Assembly (NCBI RefSeq): GCF_002849695.1
Contig: NZ_CP018937.1
Location: 4,960,001 to 5,024,000, forward strand
DNA from: Bacteroides fragilis
Lineage (GTDB): Bacteria > Bacteroidota > Bacteroidia > Bacteroidales > Bacteroidaceae
Length of the DNA: 64,000 bases
Reading direction: 5' to 3'
Shown here: positions 17,946 to 25,969 of the stretch, one piece after another
Position numbering within the stretch: position 1 is the stretch's first letter
Layout of the letters: each line of letters starts with the position of its first letter
Position numbers and translations under genes: made by a program
The notes under the pieces: model-generated
What the model saw: the letters and a program-made list of their open reading frames with translations, nothing else
The model's database searches: none
Told to the model about the DNA's origin: nothing

Positions 17946-17995
17946 AAAAAAATGCGGCCCCTATTCCCGTAAGGGATAGAGACCACATTTTTTTT
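17946..17995 (-). terminator. terminator after efp
   Basis: A long stem (ATGCGGCCCCTATTCCC with GGGATAGAGACCACAT, a few mismatches, GTAA loop) is flanked by an A run and a T run, so it can work in either direction. It ends the efp transcript on the minus strand. Confidence 0.75.
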
Positions 17996-18010
17996 CGGCA
18001 GTTAACCTGT

Positions 18011-18577
18011 TTATGCTTTTACACGACCTACATAAGAGCCGTCACGAGTATCGATTTCGATTGTTTCGCCTTCGTTGATAAATAGCGGAACACGAACGGT
18101 TGCACCTGATTCTACAGTAGCCGGTTTCAATGTGTTAGTAGCTGTATCCCCTTTCATGCCCGGTTCTGTATAAGTAACCTTCATCTGAACTTTGATAGGC
18201 ATATCAGCGTAAAGTACGGTTTCAGTAGAAGCATCAGATACTACTTCCAGAACGGCACCTTCCAACAGGAAGTCTACACCGTTGATCAGGTCGTGGGCAA
18301 TCGGGTGTTGGTCGAAAGTTTCCTGATTCATAAAGATATAGTCTTCACCTTCTTTATATAAGAACTGGTAGGGACGACGTTCTACACGTACATCTTCCAA
18401 CTTTTCACCGATGTTGAAGCGACGTTCGAGAACGTAGCCGCTTACCACATCTTTCAGTTTGGTACGCATGAAAGTGTTACCTTTTCCAGGTTTAACGTGG
18501 AGGAATTCGATACAGAAATACAGTTTGCCATCCATGCGGATACAAGTTCCGTTCTTGATGTCTTGAGCATTAATCAT
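18011..18577 (-). CDS. efp: elongation factor P
   Basis: EF-P of 188 aa, the standard length, which relieves ribosome stalling at polyproline stretches. Three beta-barrel domains are expected. The tip loop of domain I reads KPGKGN with Lys32 at the site modified in other EF-P proteins; the C-terminus has the IEIDTRDGSYVGR signature. It is transcribed alone, divergent from rpmH. Confidence 0.97.
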   Translation of the reverse strand: MINAQDIKNGTCIRMDGKLYFCIEFLHVKPGKGNTFMRTKLKDVVSGYVLERRFNIGEKLEDVRVERRPYQFLYKEGEDYIFMNQETFDQHPIAHDLINGVDFLLEGAVLEVVSDASTETVLYADMPIKVQMKVTYTEPGMKGDTATNTLKPATVESGATVRVPLFINEGETIEIDTRDGSYVGRVKA

Positions 18578-18635
18578 ACTTGATATTCTTTATTTTATAG
18601 ATTGTTATTGAGTTATCTTCGAACCTTTTCGGGTG

Positions 18636-18667
18636 CAAAAGTAATCTAAATCGGCAAAAAACACAAA
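18636..18667 (-). promoter_or_regulatory. efp promoter
   Basis: On the minus strand the -7 element is TACTTTTG (18643-18636) and a TTTG -33 element lies at 18667-18664, with 20 bp between them, the optimal Bacteroides spacing. Confidence 0.65.
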
Positions 18668-18694
18668 ATGTTTTGACTAAAAATGACTTAACTC

Positions 18695-18725
18695 TTGGTT
18701 TATTTAAAAAAAGTGCCTATTTTTG
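18695..18725 (+). promoter_or_regulatory. rpmH promoter
   Basis: TTG at 18695-18697 and TATTTTTG at 18718-18725 are 20 bp apart, a good Bacteroides sigma-ABfr promoter. The rpmH start is 44 bp downstream. Confidence 0.7.
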
Positions 18726-18769
18726 CAGCCCGAATCCGTAGAAATAATAACATAAAACAAGATACAGTA

Positions 18770-18931
18770 ATGAAAAGAACATTTCAACCCTCTAACAGAA
18801 AGAGAAAAAACAAACACGGTTTCCGTGAGAGAATGGCTACAGCTAACGGTCGTAGAGTATTGGCTGCGCGTCGCGCTAAAGGTCGTAAGAAACTGACTGT
18901 TTCTGACGAATACAACGGAGTGAAGGCATAA
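18770..18931 (+). CDS. rpmH: 50S ribosomal protein L34
   Basis: Ribosomal protein L34 of 53 aa, starting MKRTFQPSNRKRKNKHGFR, the universal signature, followed by the RRVLAARRAKGRKKL basic tail. The frame is open for 25 codons upstream, but the promoter lies in that part. rnpA and dnaA are not adjacent, which is usual in this group. Confidence 0.98.
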   Translation: MKRTFQPSNRKRKNKHGFRERMATANGRRVLAARRAKGRKKLTVSDEYNGVKA

Positions 18932-18954
18932 GTATTAGCCATAGCAAACGAATA

Positions 18955-18989
18955 AGAAGAAGTGAAGGAAGATTCCTTTGCTTCTTTTT
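18955..18989 (+). terminator. terminator after rpmH
   Basis: AAGAAGTGAAGGAA pairs with TTCCTTTGCTTCTT (GA/TG mismatch inside) and runs into TTTTTG. Confidence 0.7.
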
Positions 18990-19011
18990 GTTTTAATAAG
19001 CTTTTATCAAA

Positions 19012-19040
19012 AACTCAGTGAAACTCTGTGATACTGTGTA
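19012..19040 (+). repeat. degenerate CTCTGTG-type repeat
   Basis: AACTCAGTGAAACTCTGTGATACTGTG-type sequence (three related CTCTGTG/ACTGTG words) resembles the right arm of the inverted repeat at 14855-14870. It lies just upstream of the PASTA gene promoter. Confidence 0.35.
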
Positions 19041-19050
19041 GCGAAAATAG

Positions 19051-19058
19051 TATCTTTG
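19051..19058 (+). promoter_or_regulatory. -7 element for the PASTA-rluD-ddl cluster
   Basis: TATCTTTG matches the -7 consensus 22 bp before ATG 19081. Confidence 0.6.
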
Positions 19059-19080
19059 TCCGGATTAACAGCTTATAATT

Positions 19081-19722
19081 ATGACGATAAAAGAATTTTT
19101 TTCTTTCAAAGCCAATAGATTCTTCTGGGTAAACATCATAGCCATGGTTGTGGTGGCTGTGCTCATTGTGTTCGGCGCACTTAAAGGATTGGATATATAC
19201 ACACGCCATGGCCAAGCTGTAGTGGTGCCCGACGTAAAAGGGATGTCTGTAAGCGAGGCTGAAAAGATGTTCCGGGATCAGGGACTGACTTATGTTGTGT
19301 CCGATTCCAATTATGTAAAGAACAAACCGTCCGGCATCATTCTTGATCTTAATCCGTCGGTCGGGCAGAAAGTGAAAGAAGGACGAACGATCTACCTCAC
19401 AATAAATACACTCAGTACTCCTTTGTGCGTAGTGCCCGATGTGGCCGATAACAGCTCCGTGCGTCAGGCACAGGCAAAGTTAATGGCTGCCGGCTTTAAG
19501 CTGACCGAGAACCGGATGGTGAGCGGAGAGAAGGACTGGGTATATGGTGTCATTTATCAGGGACGCCAGTTGCAGATTGGAGATAAAGCTCCTATCGGTG
19601 CTACTTTGACTCTGATGGTGGGTGACGGGGTGCAATCTGCCGGAGCCGATTCGGTCGATATGGTAGAAGATGCTGCCATTTCTGCTGATGATTCCGGTAC
19701 TGAAGACGATTCCTGGTTTTAA
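19081..19722 (+). CDS. PASTA domain membrane protein
   Basis: Protein of 213 aa with one N-terminal transmembrane helix (~18-42, AMVVVAVLIVFGALKGLDIY) and two PASTA domains outside the membrane: VVVPDVKGMSVSEAEKMF (~50-110) and CVVPDVADNSSVRQAQAKL (~118-185), followed by an acidic tail. PASTA domains bind muropeptides or beta-lactams in kinases and PBPs; here no kinase or transpeptidase domain is attached. It lies 29 bp before rluD and two genes before ddl, which points to a cell-wall sensing or scaffolding role by inference. Confidence 0.85.
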   Translation: MTIKEFFSFKANRFFWVNIIAMVVVAVLIVFGALKGLDIYTRHGQAVVVPDVKGMSVSEAEKMFRDQGLTYVVSDSNYVKNKPSGIILDLNPSVGQKVKEGRTIYLTINTLSTPLCVVPDVADNSSVRQAQAKLMAAGFKLTENRMVSGEKDWVYGVIYQGRQLQIGDKAPIGATLTLMVGDGVQSAGADSVDMVEDAAISADDSGTEDDSWF

Positions 19723-19751
19723 TGTAAGAAACGTATACGTAGAAAAAACGC

Positions 19752-20825
19752 ATGATAGAAGAATTGCCTGACGAACTTGAACAGGACGAATTGGATGATA
19801 TAGAACCTGTAGGTGACGAGAACCAGCTCTACGAGCATTTCCGTGTGGTAGTGGACAAAGGGCAGGCGATGGTCCGGGTAGATAAATATTTGTTTGAACG
19901 CATCGTCAATGCTTCGCGCAATCGCATACAGAAGGCTGCTGAAGACGGTTTTGTCATGGCTAACGGCAAGCCCGTGAAGAGTAGCTATAAGGTGAAACCG
20001 CTGGATGTGATTACGGTGATGATGGATCGTCCCCGCTACGATAATGAGATTATTCCTGAAGACATTCCCTTGAATATTGTCTACGAAGACAAATACCTGA
20101 TGGTGGTGAACAAGCCTGCCGGGCTGGTTGTGCACCCCGGACACGGAAACTATCATGGTACATTGGTCAATGCCATCGCCTGGCATCTGAAAGATAATCC
20201 GGACTATGATGCTAACGACCCTCATGTGGGATTGGTACATCGCATCGATAAGGATACTTCGGGGCTGCTGGTCATTGCTAAAACTCCGGATGCCAAAACC
20301 AATCTGGGCATTCAGTTTTTCAACAAGACTACCAAACGCAGATACCGTGCACTCGTATGGGGAATTGTCGATCAGGACGAAGGTACCGTCGTGGGGAGTA
20401 TCGCCCGTAATCCGAAAGACCGGATGCAAATGGCCGTTATGCCCGACCCGGCTCAAGGAAAACATGCTGTCACCCATTACCGGGTACTCGAGCGTCTGGG
20501 ATATGTCACTCTGGTGGAATGTATTCTTGAAACAGGGCGTACGCACCAGATACGCGTACACATGAAGCATATCGGTCACGTACTCTTTAATGACGAACGG
20601 TATGGAGGTCACGAAATCCTGAAGGGAACTCACTTTAGTAAATACAAACAATTTGTAAACAATTGCTTCGACACTTGTCCGCGGCAGGCCTTGCACGCTA
20701 TGACGCTGGGGTTTGTGCATCCCGTCACTGGTGAAGAGATGCATTTCACTTCGGAGTTGCCGGATGATATGACCCGGTTGATAGAGAAGTGGCGAGGCTA
20801 TATTAGCAACAGAGATTTAGAATGA
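19752..20825 (+). CDS. rluD: 23S rRNA pseudouridine synthase RluD family
   Basis: Enzyme of 357 aa that isomerises uridines in 23S rRNA (helix 69 in E. coli). An acidic N-terminal tail (1-25) is followed by an S4 RNA-binding domain (VRVDKYLFERIVNASRNRIQ) and the catalytic domain with LVHRIDKDTSGLLV, whose Asp is the nucleophile. The C-terminal signature GRTHQIRVHMKHIGHVLFND is intact. Its stop overlaps the ddl start (ATGA). Confidence 0.93.
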   Translation: MIEELPDELEQDELDDIEPVGDENQLYEHFRVVVDKGQAMVRVDKYLFERIVNASRNRIQKAAEDGFVMANGKPVKSSYKVKPLDVITVMMDRPRYDNEIIPEDIPLNIVYEDKYLMVVNKPAGLVVHPGHGNYHGTLVNAIAWHLKDNPDYDANDPHVGLVHRIDKDTSGLLVIAKTPDAKTNLGIQFFNKTTKRRYRALVWGIVDQDEGTVVGSIARNPKDRMQMAVMPDPAQGKHAVTHYRVLERLGYVTLVECILETGRTHQIRVHMKHIGHVLFNDERYGGHEILKGTHFSKYKQFVNNCFDTCPRQALHAMTLGFVHPVTGEEMHFTSELPDDMTRLIEKWRGYISNRDLE

Positions 20826-21796
20826 AACGCAACATTGCCATCGTGGCAGGAGGCGATACCTCCGAAATCGTAGTTTCCCTGCGTAGTGCACAGGGCATTT
20901 ACTCCTTCATTGATAAGGAGAAGTATAATTTGTACATCGTAGAAATGGAAGGCCGTCGCTGGGAAGTGCAGTTGCCGGACGGAAGTAAAACGCCGGTAGA
21001 CAGAAACGACTTTAGTTTTATGAATGGGGCGGAGAAGGTTGTATTCGACTTTGCCTATATCACCATTCATGGGACGCCGGGTGAAGACGGACGTTTGCAG
21101 GGGTATTTCGACATGATGCGCATTCCGTATTCGTGTTGTGGTGTATTGGCTGCTGCCATCACTTACGATAAGTTTGTCTGCAACCAGTATCTCAAGGCAT
21201 TTGGCGTACGTATCTCCGAATCATTGTTGTTGCGTCAGGGACAGACTGTTTCCGATGAGGATGTGATAGAGAAGATCGGTCTGCCTTGCTTCATCAAACC
21301 CAATTTAGGAGGGTCCAGTTTTGGAGTGACAAAGGTAAAAACGCGCGAACAAATTCAGCCGGCCATCGCTAAAGCTTTCGGCGAAGCGGAAGAGGTAATG
21401 ATAGAAGCTTTTATGGCCGGAACAGAATTGACTTGCGGTTGTTATAAGACGAAAGAAAAATCGGTCGTTTTCCCGTTGACTGAGGTAGTGACGCATAATG
21501 AGTTTTTCGATTACGATGCGAAGTACAACGGACAAGTAGACGAAATCACTCCGGCACGTGTATCGGAAGAACTGACCAAACGGGTACAGGCATTGACTTC
21601 GGCTATCTATGATATATTGGGATGTTCGGGCATTATCCGCGTAGACTATATCATTACGGAAGGTGAAAAGATTAATCTTTTGGAGGTGAATACCACACCG
21701 GGTATGACCGCTACCAGCTTCATTCCCCAACAGGTGCGTGCTGCCGGAATGGATATAAAAGATGTAATGACTGATATTATTGAGAATAAATTTTAA
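20822..21796 (+). CDS. ddl: D-alanine--D-alanine ligase
   Basis: ATP-grasp ligase of 324 aa that makes D-Ala-D-Ala for peptidoglycan. Signatures are IHGTPGEDGRLQG (~81-93), KPNLGGSSFGVTKV (~159-172), the metal-binding IIRVDYI and EVNTTPGMTATSF near the end. It is coupled to rluD by a 4-bp overlap and lies in a group with a PASTA protein. I see no sign of D-Ala-D-Lac specificity. Confidence 0.95.
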   Translation: MKRNIAIVAGGDTSEIVVSLRSAQGIYSFIDKEKYNLYIVEMEGRRWEVQLPDGSKTPVDRNDFSFMNGAEKVVFDFAYITIHGTPGEDGRLQGYFDMMRIPYSCCGVLAAAITYDKFVCNQYLKAFGVRISESLLLRQGQTVSDEDVIEKIGLPCFIKPNLGGSSFGVTKVKTREQIQPAIAKAFGEAEEVMIEAFMAGTELTCGCYKTKEKSVVFPLTEVVTHNEFFDYDAKYNGQVDEITPARVSEELTKRVQALTSAIYDILGCSGIIRVDYIITEGEKINLLEVNTTPGMTATSFIPQQVRAAGMDIKDVMTDIIENKF

Positions 21797-21799
21797 CTG

Positions 21800-21878
21800 T
21801 AAGCTGTGAGCAATGGGCTACAGGCTGCACAAACCGCAAGTTTGGTGTGGTATAAGATAGCGTGGCTCTCGTAGCTTA
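21800..21878 (+). repeat. imperfect inverted repeat between ddl and acyltransferase
   Basis: TAAGCTGTGAGC (21800-21811) pairs imperfectly with GCTCTCGTAGCTTA (21865-21878). It resembles the GAGCTACAAG-type inverted repeat at 31189-31256. It may be a dispersed intergenic repeat or a partial transcription stop inside the cluster. Confidence 0.35.
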
Positions 21879-21886
21879 TACAAAGA

Positions 21887-23044
21887 ATGAAAGCTATGAA
21901 TACAACCGAGTTTGATGAAATCCGTCCTTACAACGACGAAGAGCTCCCCGGAGTTTTCGAAGAACTGATTGCCGATCCGGCTTTTCAGAAAGTGGTTGCC
22001 GGGGTGATACCGGATGTTCCCTTTGAGATGTTGGCACAAAAGATGCGTGCCTGCAAAACGAAACTGGAATTTCAGAAGACCTTCTGTTACGGTCTGCTGT
22101 GGAAACTGGCGGGGGAGTGTACTGATGGTATCTCATTAGATCATACGGCTATTCCGGACAAGAGTAAGGCATACACATACATTTCGAATCACCGGGATAT
22201 AATCCTCGATTCCGGCTTCTTGTCGGTACTGTTAGTCGACCAGGGGATGGATACGGTGGAAATTGCCATTGGTGATAACCTGCTGATTTATCCGTGGATC
22301 AAAAAGTTTGTCCGGGTCAATAAATCATTTATCGTACAGCGCGCACTGACTATGCGGCAAATGCTTGAATCATCGGCACGTATGTCCCGTTATATGCACT
22401 ATACGATTGGTCAAAAGAACCAGTCCATCTGGATTGCACAGCGTGAAGGACGTGCCAAGGACTCCAATGACCGCACTCAGGACAGTGTGCTCAAGATGCT
22501 TGCGATGGGTGGAGAGGGTGATGTAGTGGATCGTCTGATGGAGATGAATATTGCTCCTCTTGCTATTTCTTACGAATATGATCCTTGCGATTACCTGAAA
22601 GCACAGGAGTTCCAGTTGAAACGTGATATAGAGGGGTATAAGAAGACCATGGAAGACGATCTGAAAAATATGCAGACCGGTCTGTTTGGTTATAAAGGTA
22701 AGGTACACTTCCAGACCGGGGCCTGCCTCAATGATTTGCTTTCGACAGTGGATCGTTCTTTGCCTAAGCCTGAGTTGTTTACACGCATCTCTACATGGAT
22801 CGACGAACGCATTCATGGCAATTATCGACTTTACCCGGGCAATTATGTGGCTCATGACTTGCTGACCGGCAAAAATGATTTTGAGTCCCATTATACATTG
22901 GCCGACAAACAACGTTTCGAAGCCTATATGGAGAAACAGCTTGGAAAGATTGAGATACCCGATAAGGATATTCCATTCTTGCGTGAAAAGTTGTTGCTGA
23001 TGTATGCTAATCCGCTTGTGAATTACTTAGCTGCACGTCAATGA
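21887..23044 (+). CDS. PlsC-like 1-acyltransferase
   Basis: Protein of 385 aa with the acyltransferase catalytic block SNHRDIILD (HxxxxD, near residue 104) and a later IWIAQREGRAKDS (EGR block, ~186). It should move a fatty-acyl chain to glycerol phosphate or another lipid. It is longer than a standard PlsC (~240 aa), with about 75 extra N-terminal and 100 C-terminal residues, and has no strong membrane segment. A second start, at the Met four codons in, is equally possible. Its stop overlaps the next start by 4 bp (ATGA). Confidence 0.8.
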   Translation: MKAMNTTEFDEIRPYNDEELPGVFEELIADPAFQKVVAGVIPDVPFEMLAQKMRACKTKLEFQKTFCYGLLWKLAGECTDGISLDHTAIPDKSKAYTYISNHRDIILDSGFLSVLLVDQGMDTVEIAIGDNLLIYPWIKKFVRVNKSFIVQRALTMRQMLESSARMSRYMHYTIGQKNQSIWIAQREGRAKDSNDRTQDSVLKMLAMGGEGDVVDRLMEMNIAPLAISYEYDPCDYLKAQEFQLKRDIEGYKKTMEDDLKNMQTGLFGYKGKVHFQTGACLNDLLSTVDRSLPKPELFTRISTWIDERIHGNYRLYPGNYVAHDLLTGKNDFESHYTLADKQRFEAYMEKQLGKIEIPDKDIPFLREKLLLMYANPLVNYLAARQ

Positions 23045-23721
23045 AAATATGGGTGCTGCATATCGCCCGACTTGTATTGCTCTCTGCTTTCCTGATCTCC
23101 TGTAATGAAGAAGAGGGAGCCTCTTACCCTCCTGTGAAACTGGAGTTTCTGACCGCTGAGGCGGGAGCAGACGGTACTTTGCAAACATTGGTAACGGATA
23201 AGGGAGAGCGTCTGGTGGTGGCAGAAGACCGCACCCGGACGGAATTATTCCCGAATGGAAGTAGCCGCGTGGTGAGTAATTATGAAGTAATCTCGTCCGC
23301 CGGTGGGCAGAAGGAGGTGCGGATTTATGCATTGGCCAATACTGTATCTCCTGCCCCGGTATCCGCTGCAAAGTTCGGGAATGGTTTGAAACTGGACCCG
23401 GTTGATGTGCTGAGTATCTGGATGGGGCGTGATTTTCTGAATATGACCCTCTCTATCAAAGCACAAAGTGAGAAACACAGGTTCCATTTCATTGAAGAGT
23501 CCGTTGTGAGGGATGCCGTAACAGGGCGGTTAACTGTCCGCTTGATGCTCTATCATGATAATGGAGGAGATATGGAAGCCTATACCAAGCGGGCTTATGT
23601 CTCGGTGCCGTTGGGCCGGTATGCGGCAAGTGCTGCCGAACCGGCAATGATTTATTTCAGCTTGCATACGTATGACGGGAAGGTGAAGACCTATCAGTTT
23701 GAGTACGTACCCAGTCACTAA
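23041..23721 (+). CDS. NigD-like lipoprotein
   Basis: Exported lipoprotein of 226 aa with lipobox LISC (Cys21). The sequence order fits the NigD-like family of Bacteroidales, an OB-fold-like N-terminal half (LVTDKGERLVVAED, SRVVSNYEVIS) and a beta-sandwich C-terminal half (DVLSIWMGRDFLNMTLSI, RLMLYHDNGGDMEAYT, YVSVPLGRY). The family's function is unknown. It is translationally coupled to the acyltransferase gene. Confidence 0.65.
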   Translation: MKIWVLHIARLVLLSAFLISCNEEEGASYPPVKLEFLTAEAGADGTLQTLVTDKGERLVVAEDRTRTELFPNGSSRVVSNYEVISSAGGQKEVRIYALANTVSPAPVSAAKFGNGLKLDPVDVLSIWMGRDFLNMTLSIKAQSEKHRFHFIEESVVRDAVTGRLTVRLMLYHDNGGDMEAYTKRAYVSVPLGRYAASAAEPAMIYFSLHTYDGKVKTYQFEYVPSH

Positions 23722-23740
23722 TCATTAATTACTAAATTAT

Positions 23741-24136
23741 ATGTCGAAAATGAATTCAATGCTTATGGGAATATGGTTTTTATTGTCATCTCTCTTTTCT
23801 TGCCAGCAGTCGAAAGGGGATTTCAAGACAGTGCCGGTAAAGGAGTTTGCTTCACTGATTCAGGACGAGAGCGTACAGCGGTTGGATGTCCGTACAATGG
23901 CCGAGTACTCTGAAGGCCATATCCCGGGGACTATCAATATCAATGTGCTTGATGATTCGTTTGCCGCTATGGCAGACTCTACGCTTCAGAAAGATAAGCC
24001 GGTAGCTTTGTATTGCCGTAGTGGTAAGCGCAGCAAGAAAGCGGCTGCCATCCTCAGTGAGAAAGGTTATAAAGTTTACGAACTGGATAAGGGATTTAAT
24101 GCCTGGCAGGAAGCGGGAGAGAAAGTAGAGAAATAA
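23741..24136 (+). CDS. rhodanese-like lipoprotein
   Basis: Single-domain rhodanese of 131 aa on a lipoprotein signal (lipobox LFSC). The active-site loop CRSGKRS (Cys ~90) is intact, and VQRLDVRTMAEYSEGHIPG is the typical CH2A motif. It could carry persulfide sulfur or serve a redox role in the periplasm; the substrate is unknown. It is the last gene of the PASTA-to-rhodanese cluster and is followed by a strong terminator. Confidence 0.85.
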   Translation: MSKMNSMLMGIWFLLSSLFSCQQSKGDFKTVPVKEFASLIQDESVQRLDVRTMAEYSEGHIPGTININVLDDSFAAMADSTLQKDKPVALYCRSGKRSKKAAAILSEKGYKVYELDKGFNAWQEAGEKVEK

Positions 24137-24185
24137 CGATCAACGATGAACAGCAATCATGTGCAACCCTGTTCATCGTTGATCG
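24137..24185 (+). terminator. bidirectional terminator (17-bp perfect stem)
   Basis: CGATCAACGATGAACAG (24137-24153) pairs perfectly with CTGTTCATCGTTGATCG (24169-24185). It lies between convergent genes, directly after the rhodanese stop and 11 bp past the end of argF', so it should end both transcripts. T runs are short. Confidence 0.65.
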
Positions 24186-24195
24186 TTCATTGTTA

Positions 24196-25149
24196 TTATA
24201 GATTTTCCAACAGTCTTTTCAATACTACTGTTGCTGATATTTCGCGGTTTGCAGCTTCCGGGATTACAATGGATTGCGGGCTCTCGATAACATCGTCCGT
24301 CACAATCATGTTCCGTCTTACCGGAAGGCAATGCATGAAGTAGGCGTTGTTGGTTACGGCCATTTGGCGTTCGCCTACGGTCCAGTTGCGGTCTGTACTC
24401 AAAATCTGTCCGTAGTTGTCACCTGTGTAGGCTGCCCAGTTCTTGGCATATATAAAGTCGGCTCCTTCGAATGCTTTCATCTGGTCATATTCTACCCGTG
24501 CGTTTCCTACAAACTTCGGGTCGAGTTCATAACCTTCAGGGTGGGTGATGACAAATTCATAGTCAGTGGCATTCATCCATTCGGCAAACGAGTTGGGGAC
24601 TGCCTGTGGCAATGGACGCGGATGCGGTGCCCAGGTCATTACTACTTTCGGACGGGCAGTCTTTTTATATTCTTCGATGGTGATAAGATCGGCAAAGCTC
24701 TGCAACGGATGGCGGGTGGCCGCTTCCATGGAGAATACCGGGCGTCCGGAATGTTGTATAAACTGATTGATGATTACTTCGTTATAGTCGTACTCGCGGT
24801 TCTCGAAGCGGGCAAACGAACGTACACCGATAATGTCGCAATAACATCCCATGACCGGAATGGCTTCCAACAGATGCTCTGGTTTGTCGCCGTCCATGAT
24901 GACGCCACGTTCCGTTTCCAGCTTCCAGGCTCCCTGGTTGATGTCCAGCACAATTACGTTCATACCCAGGTTAAGCGCAGCTTTCTGAGTGCTGAGGCGG
25001 GTGCGGAGGCTGGAGTTAAAGAAGATCATCAACAGGGTTTTATTACGTCCCAGTTCTACATATTTAAACCGGTCTTTCTTGATCTCGAATGATTCGGCCA
25101 GGGCTGATTTCAGGTCGCCGATGTCTTGTACGCAAGTAAATTTCTTCAT
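24196..25149 (-). CDS. argF': N-succinylornithine carbamoyltransferase
   Basis: Enzyme of 317 aa from ATG 25149 that transfers a carbamoyl group to an N-acylated ornithine in arginine synthesis. The carbamoyl-phosphate motif is FFNSSLRTRLS (43-53) in place of the STRT of classic OTCase; MHCLPVRR is near the C-terminus. Pro90 in DGDKPEH is the residue reported to give succinylornithine specificity (acetylornithine enzymes have Glu at this site), so the succinyl form is favoured. Its promoter lies just downstream of the L,D-transpeptidase gene. It is away from the other arg genes. Confidence 0.92.
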   Translation of the reverse strand: MKKFTCVQDIGDLKSALAESFEIKKDRFKYVELGRNKTLLMIFFNSSLRTRLSTQKAALNLGMNVIVLDINQGAWKLETERGVIMDGDKPEHLLEAIPVMGCYCDIIGVRSFARFENREYDYNEVIINQFIQHSGRPVFSMEAATRHPLQSFADLITIEEYKKTARPKVVMTWAPHPRPLPQAVPNSFAEWMNATDYEFVITHPEGYELDPKFVGNARVEYDQMKAFEGADFIYAKNWAAYTGDNYGQILSTDRNWTVGERQMAVTNNAYFMHCLPVRRNMIVTDDVIESPQSIVIPEAANREISATVVLKRLLENL

Positions 25150-25182
25150 AATTGTCTTTGTTAGAATGAATATACCTTTCCG

Positions 25183-25190
25183 CAAAGGTA
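25183..25190 (-). promoter_or_regulatory. -7 element for argF'
   Basis: The minus strand reads TACCTTTG, matching TAnnTTTG, 33 bp before the start. Confidence 0.55.
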
Positions 25191-25201
25191 TGATAAAATT
25201 T

Positions 25202-25930
25202 TCAATTGGCAGACTGTGCCCATGAAAGATACTCCGTTTGCCGTGGGGACAGGAAAGTGCTGTTGGCCAGATAATCCTTATTATTGGCATAGATAAAGAG
25301 CACACTGCCCTTTTTAATCGTGTCGATTATCGGTTTGGCAAGTGCCTGCGGCAGGGCAGGACAACCCAGGCTTCGTCCCAGGCGGCCGGCAGAAGCGGCT
25401 ATGTTAGGGTTGGCATAAGCGGCGCCGTGCATTACGATGGCACGTTGTTTGGCTTGGTCATTAATTCCTTTTTCCAGTCCGTTCAGTACCAGAGAGTAGC
25501 CGTTGCGCCCCTGATATGTATTTTCTGTCAGGTAAAAGCCAAGTGAACTTTTGTATGAACCGTTTTTATTGGAGAAAGAAGTTGCATAGTTCTCTCCGCT
25601 GTTTCTGCCATGTGATACGACAGAGGTATAAAGCAATTTCTTATTCTTCATATCGAGCACATAGAGGCGCTTCTCGGTAGATGGTTTAGAAAAGTCTATC
25701 AGCGTCATGATAGACTTGCTTTTCTGCTCGATTTTCCGGTAGCCGGTGACTGCCTGACGGAAGGCTGTATAGCTTACGATACCATCCAGGTACATATCGT
25801 CGAACAGTTGATCCACTTCGTCCGTTTCGGGAGTGGAGGCAACGGATACAGGTTCACTGACCGGTACACGGCTGGGTGTTTCTGCCAAAGGAAGAAGAAA
25901 CAACAGGAGAAATAGAAATACTTTTTGCAT
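25202..25930 (-). CDS. L,D-transpeptidase catalytic domain protein (YkuD_2 type)
   Basis: Exported protein of 242 aa; ATG 25930 is chosen because a -7 element lies directly upstream. The signal is QKVFLFLLLFLLPLAE. The domain fits the murein L,D-transpeptidase family PF13645: IVMHGAAYANP then GRLGRSLGCPALPQ, with the His and Cys of the active site. It should form 3-3 cross-links or attach proteins in peptidoglycan. The last gene of the pair with the next L,D-transpeptidase; a separate promoter exists. Confidence 0.85.
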   Translation of the reverse strand: MQKVFLFLLLFLLPLAETPSRVPVSEPVSVASTPETDEVDQLFDDMYLDGIVSYTAFRQAVTGYRKIEQKSKSIMTLIDFSKPSTEKRLYVLDMKNKKLLYTSVVSHGRNSGENYATSFSNKNGSYKSSLGFYLTENTYQGRNGYSLVLNGLEKGINDQAKQRAIVMHGAAYANPNIAASAGRLGRSLGCPALPQALAKPIIDTIKKGSVLFIYANNKDYLANSTFLSPRQTEYLSWAQSAN

Positions 25931-25954
25931 AGGAAACAGAGAAAAATAACGGCG

Positions 25955-25962
25955 CAAAGATA
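25955..25962 (-). promoter_or_regulatory. -7 element for the YkuD_2-type gene
   Basis: The minus strand reads TATCTTTG, matching the consensus, 24 bp before ATG 25930. Confidence 0.6.
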
Positions 25963-25969
25963 CGGATTT

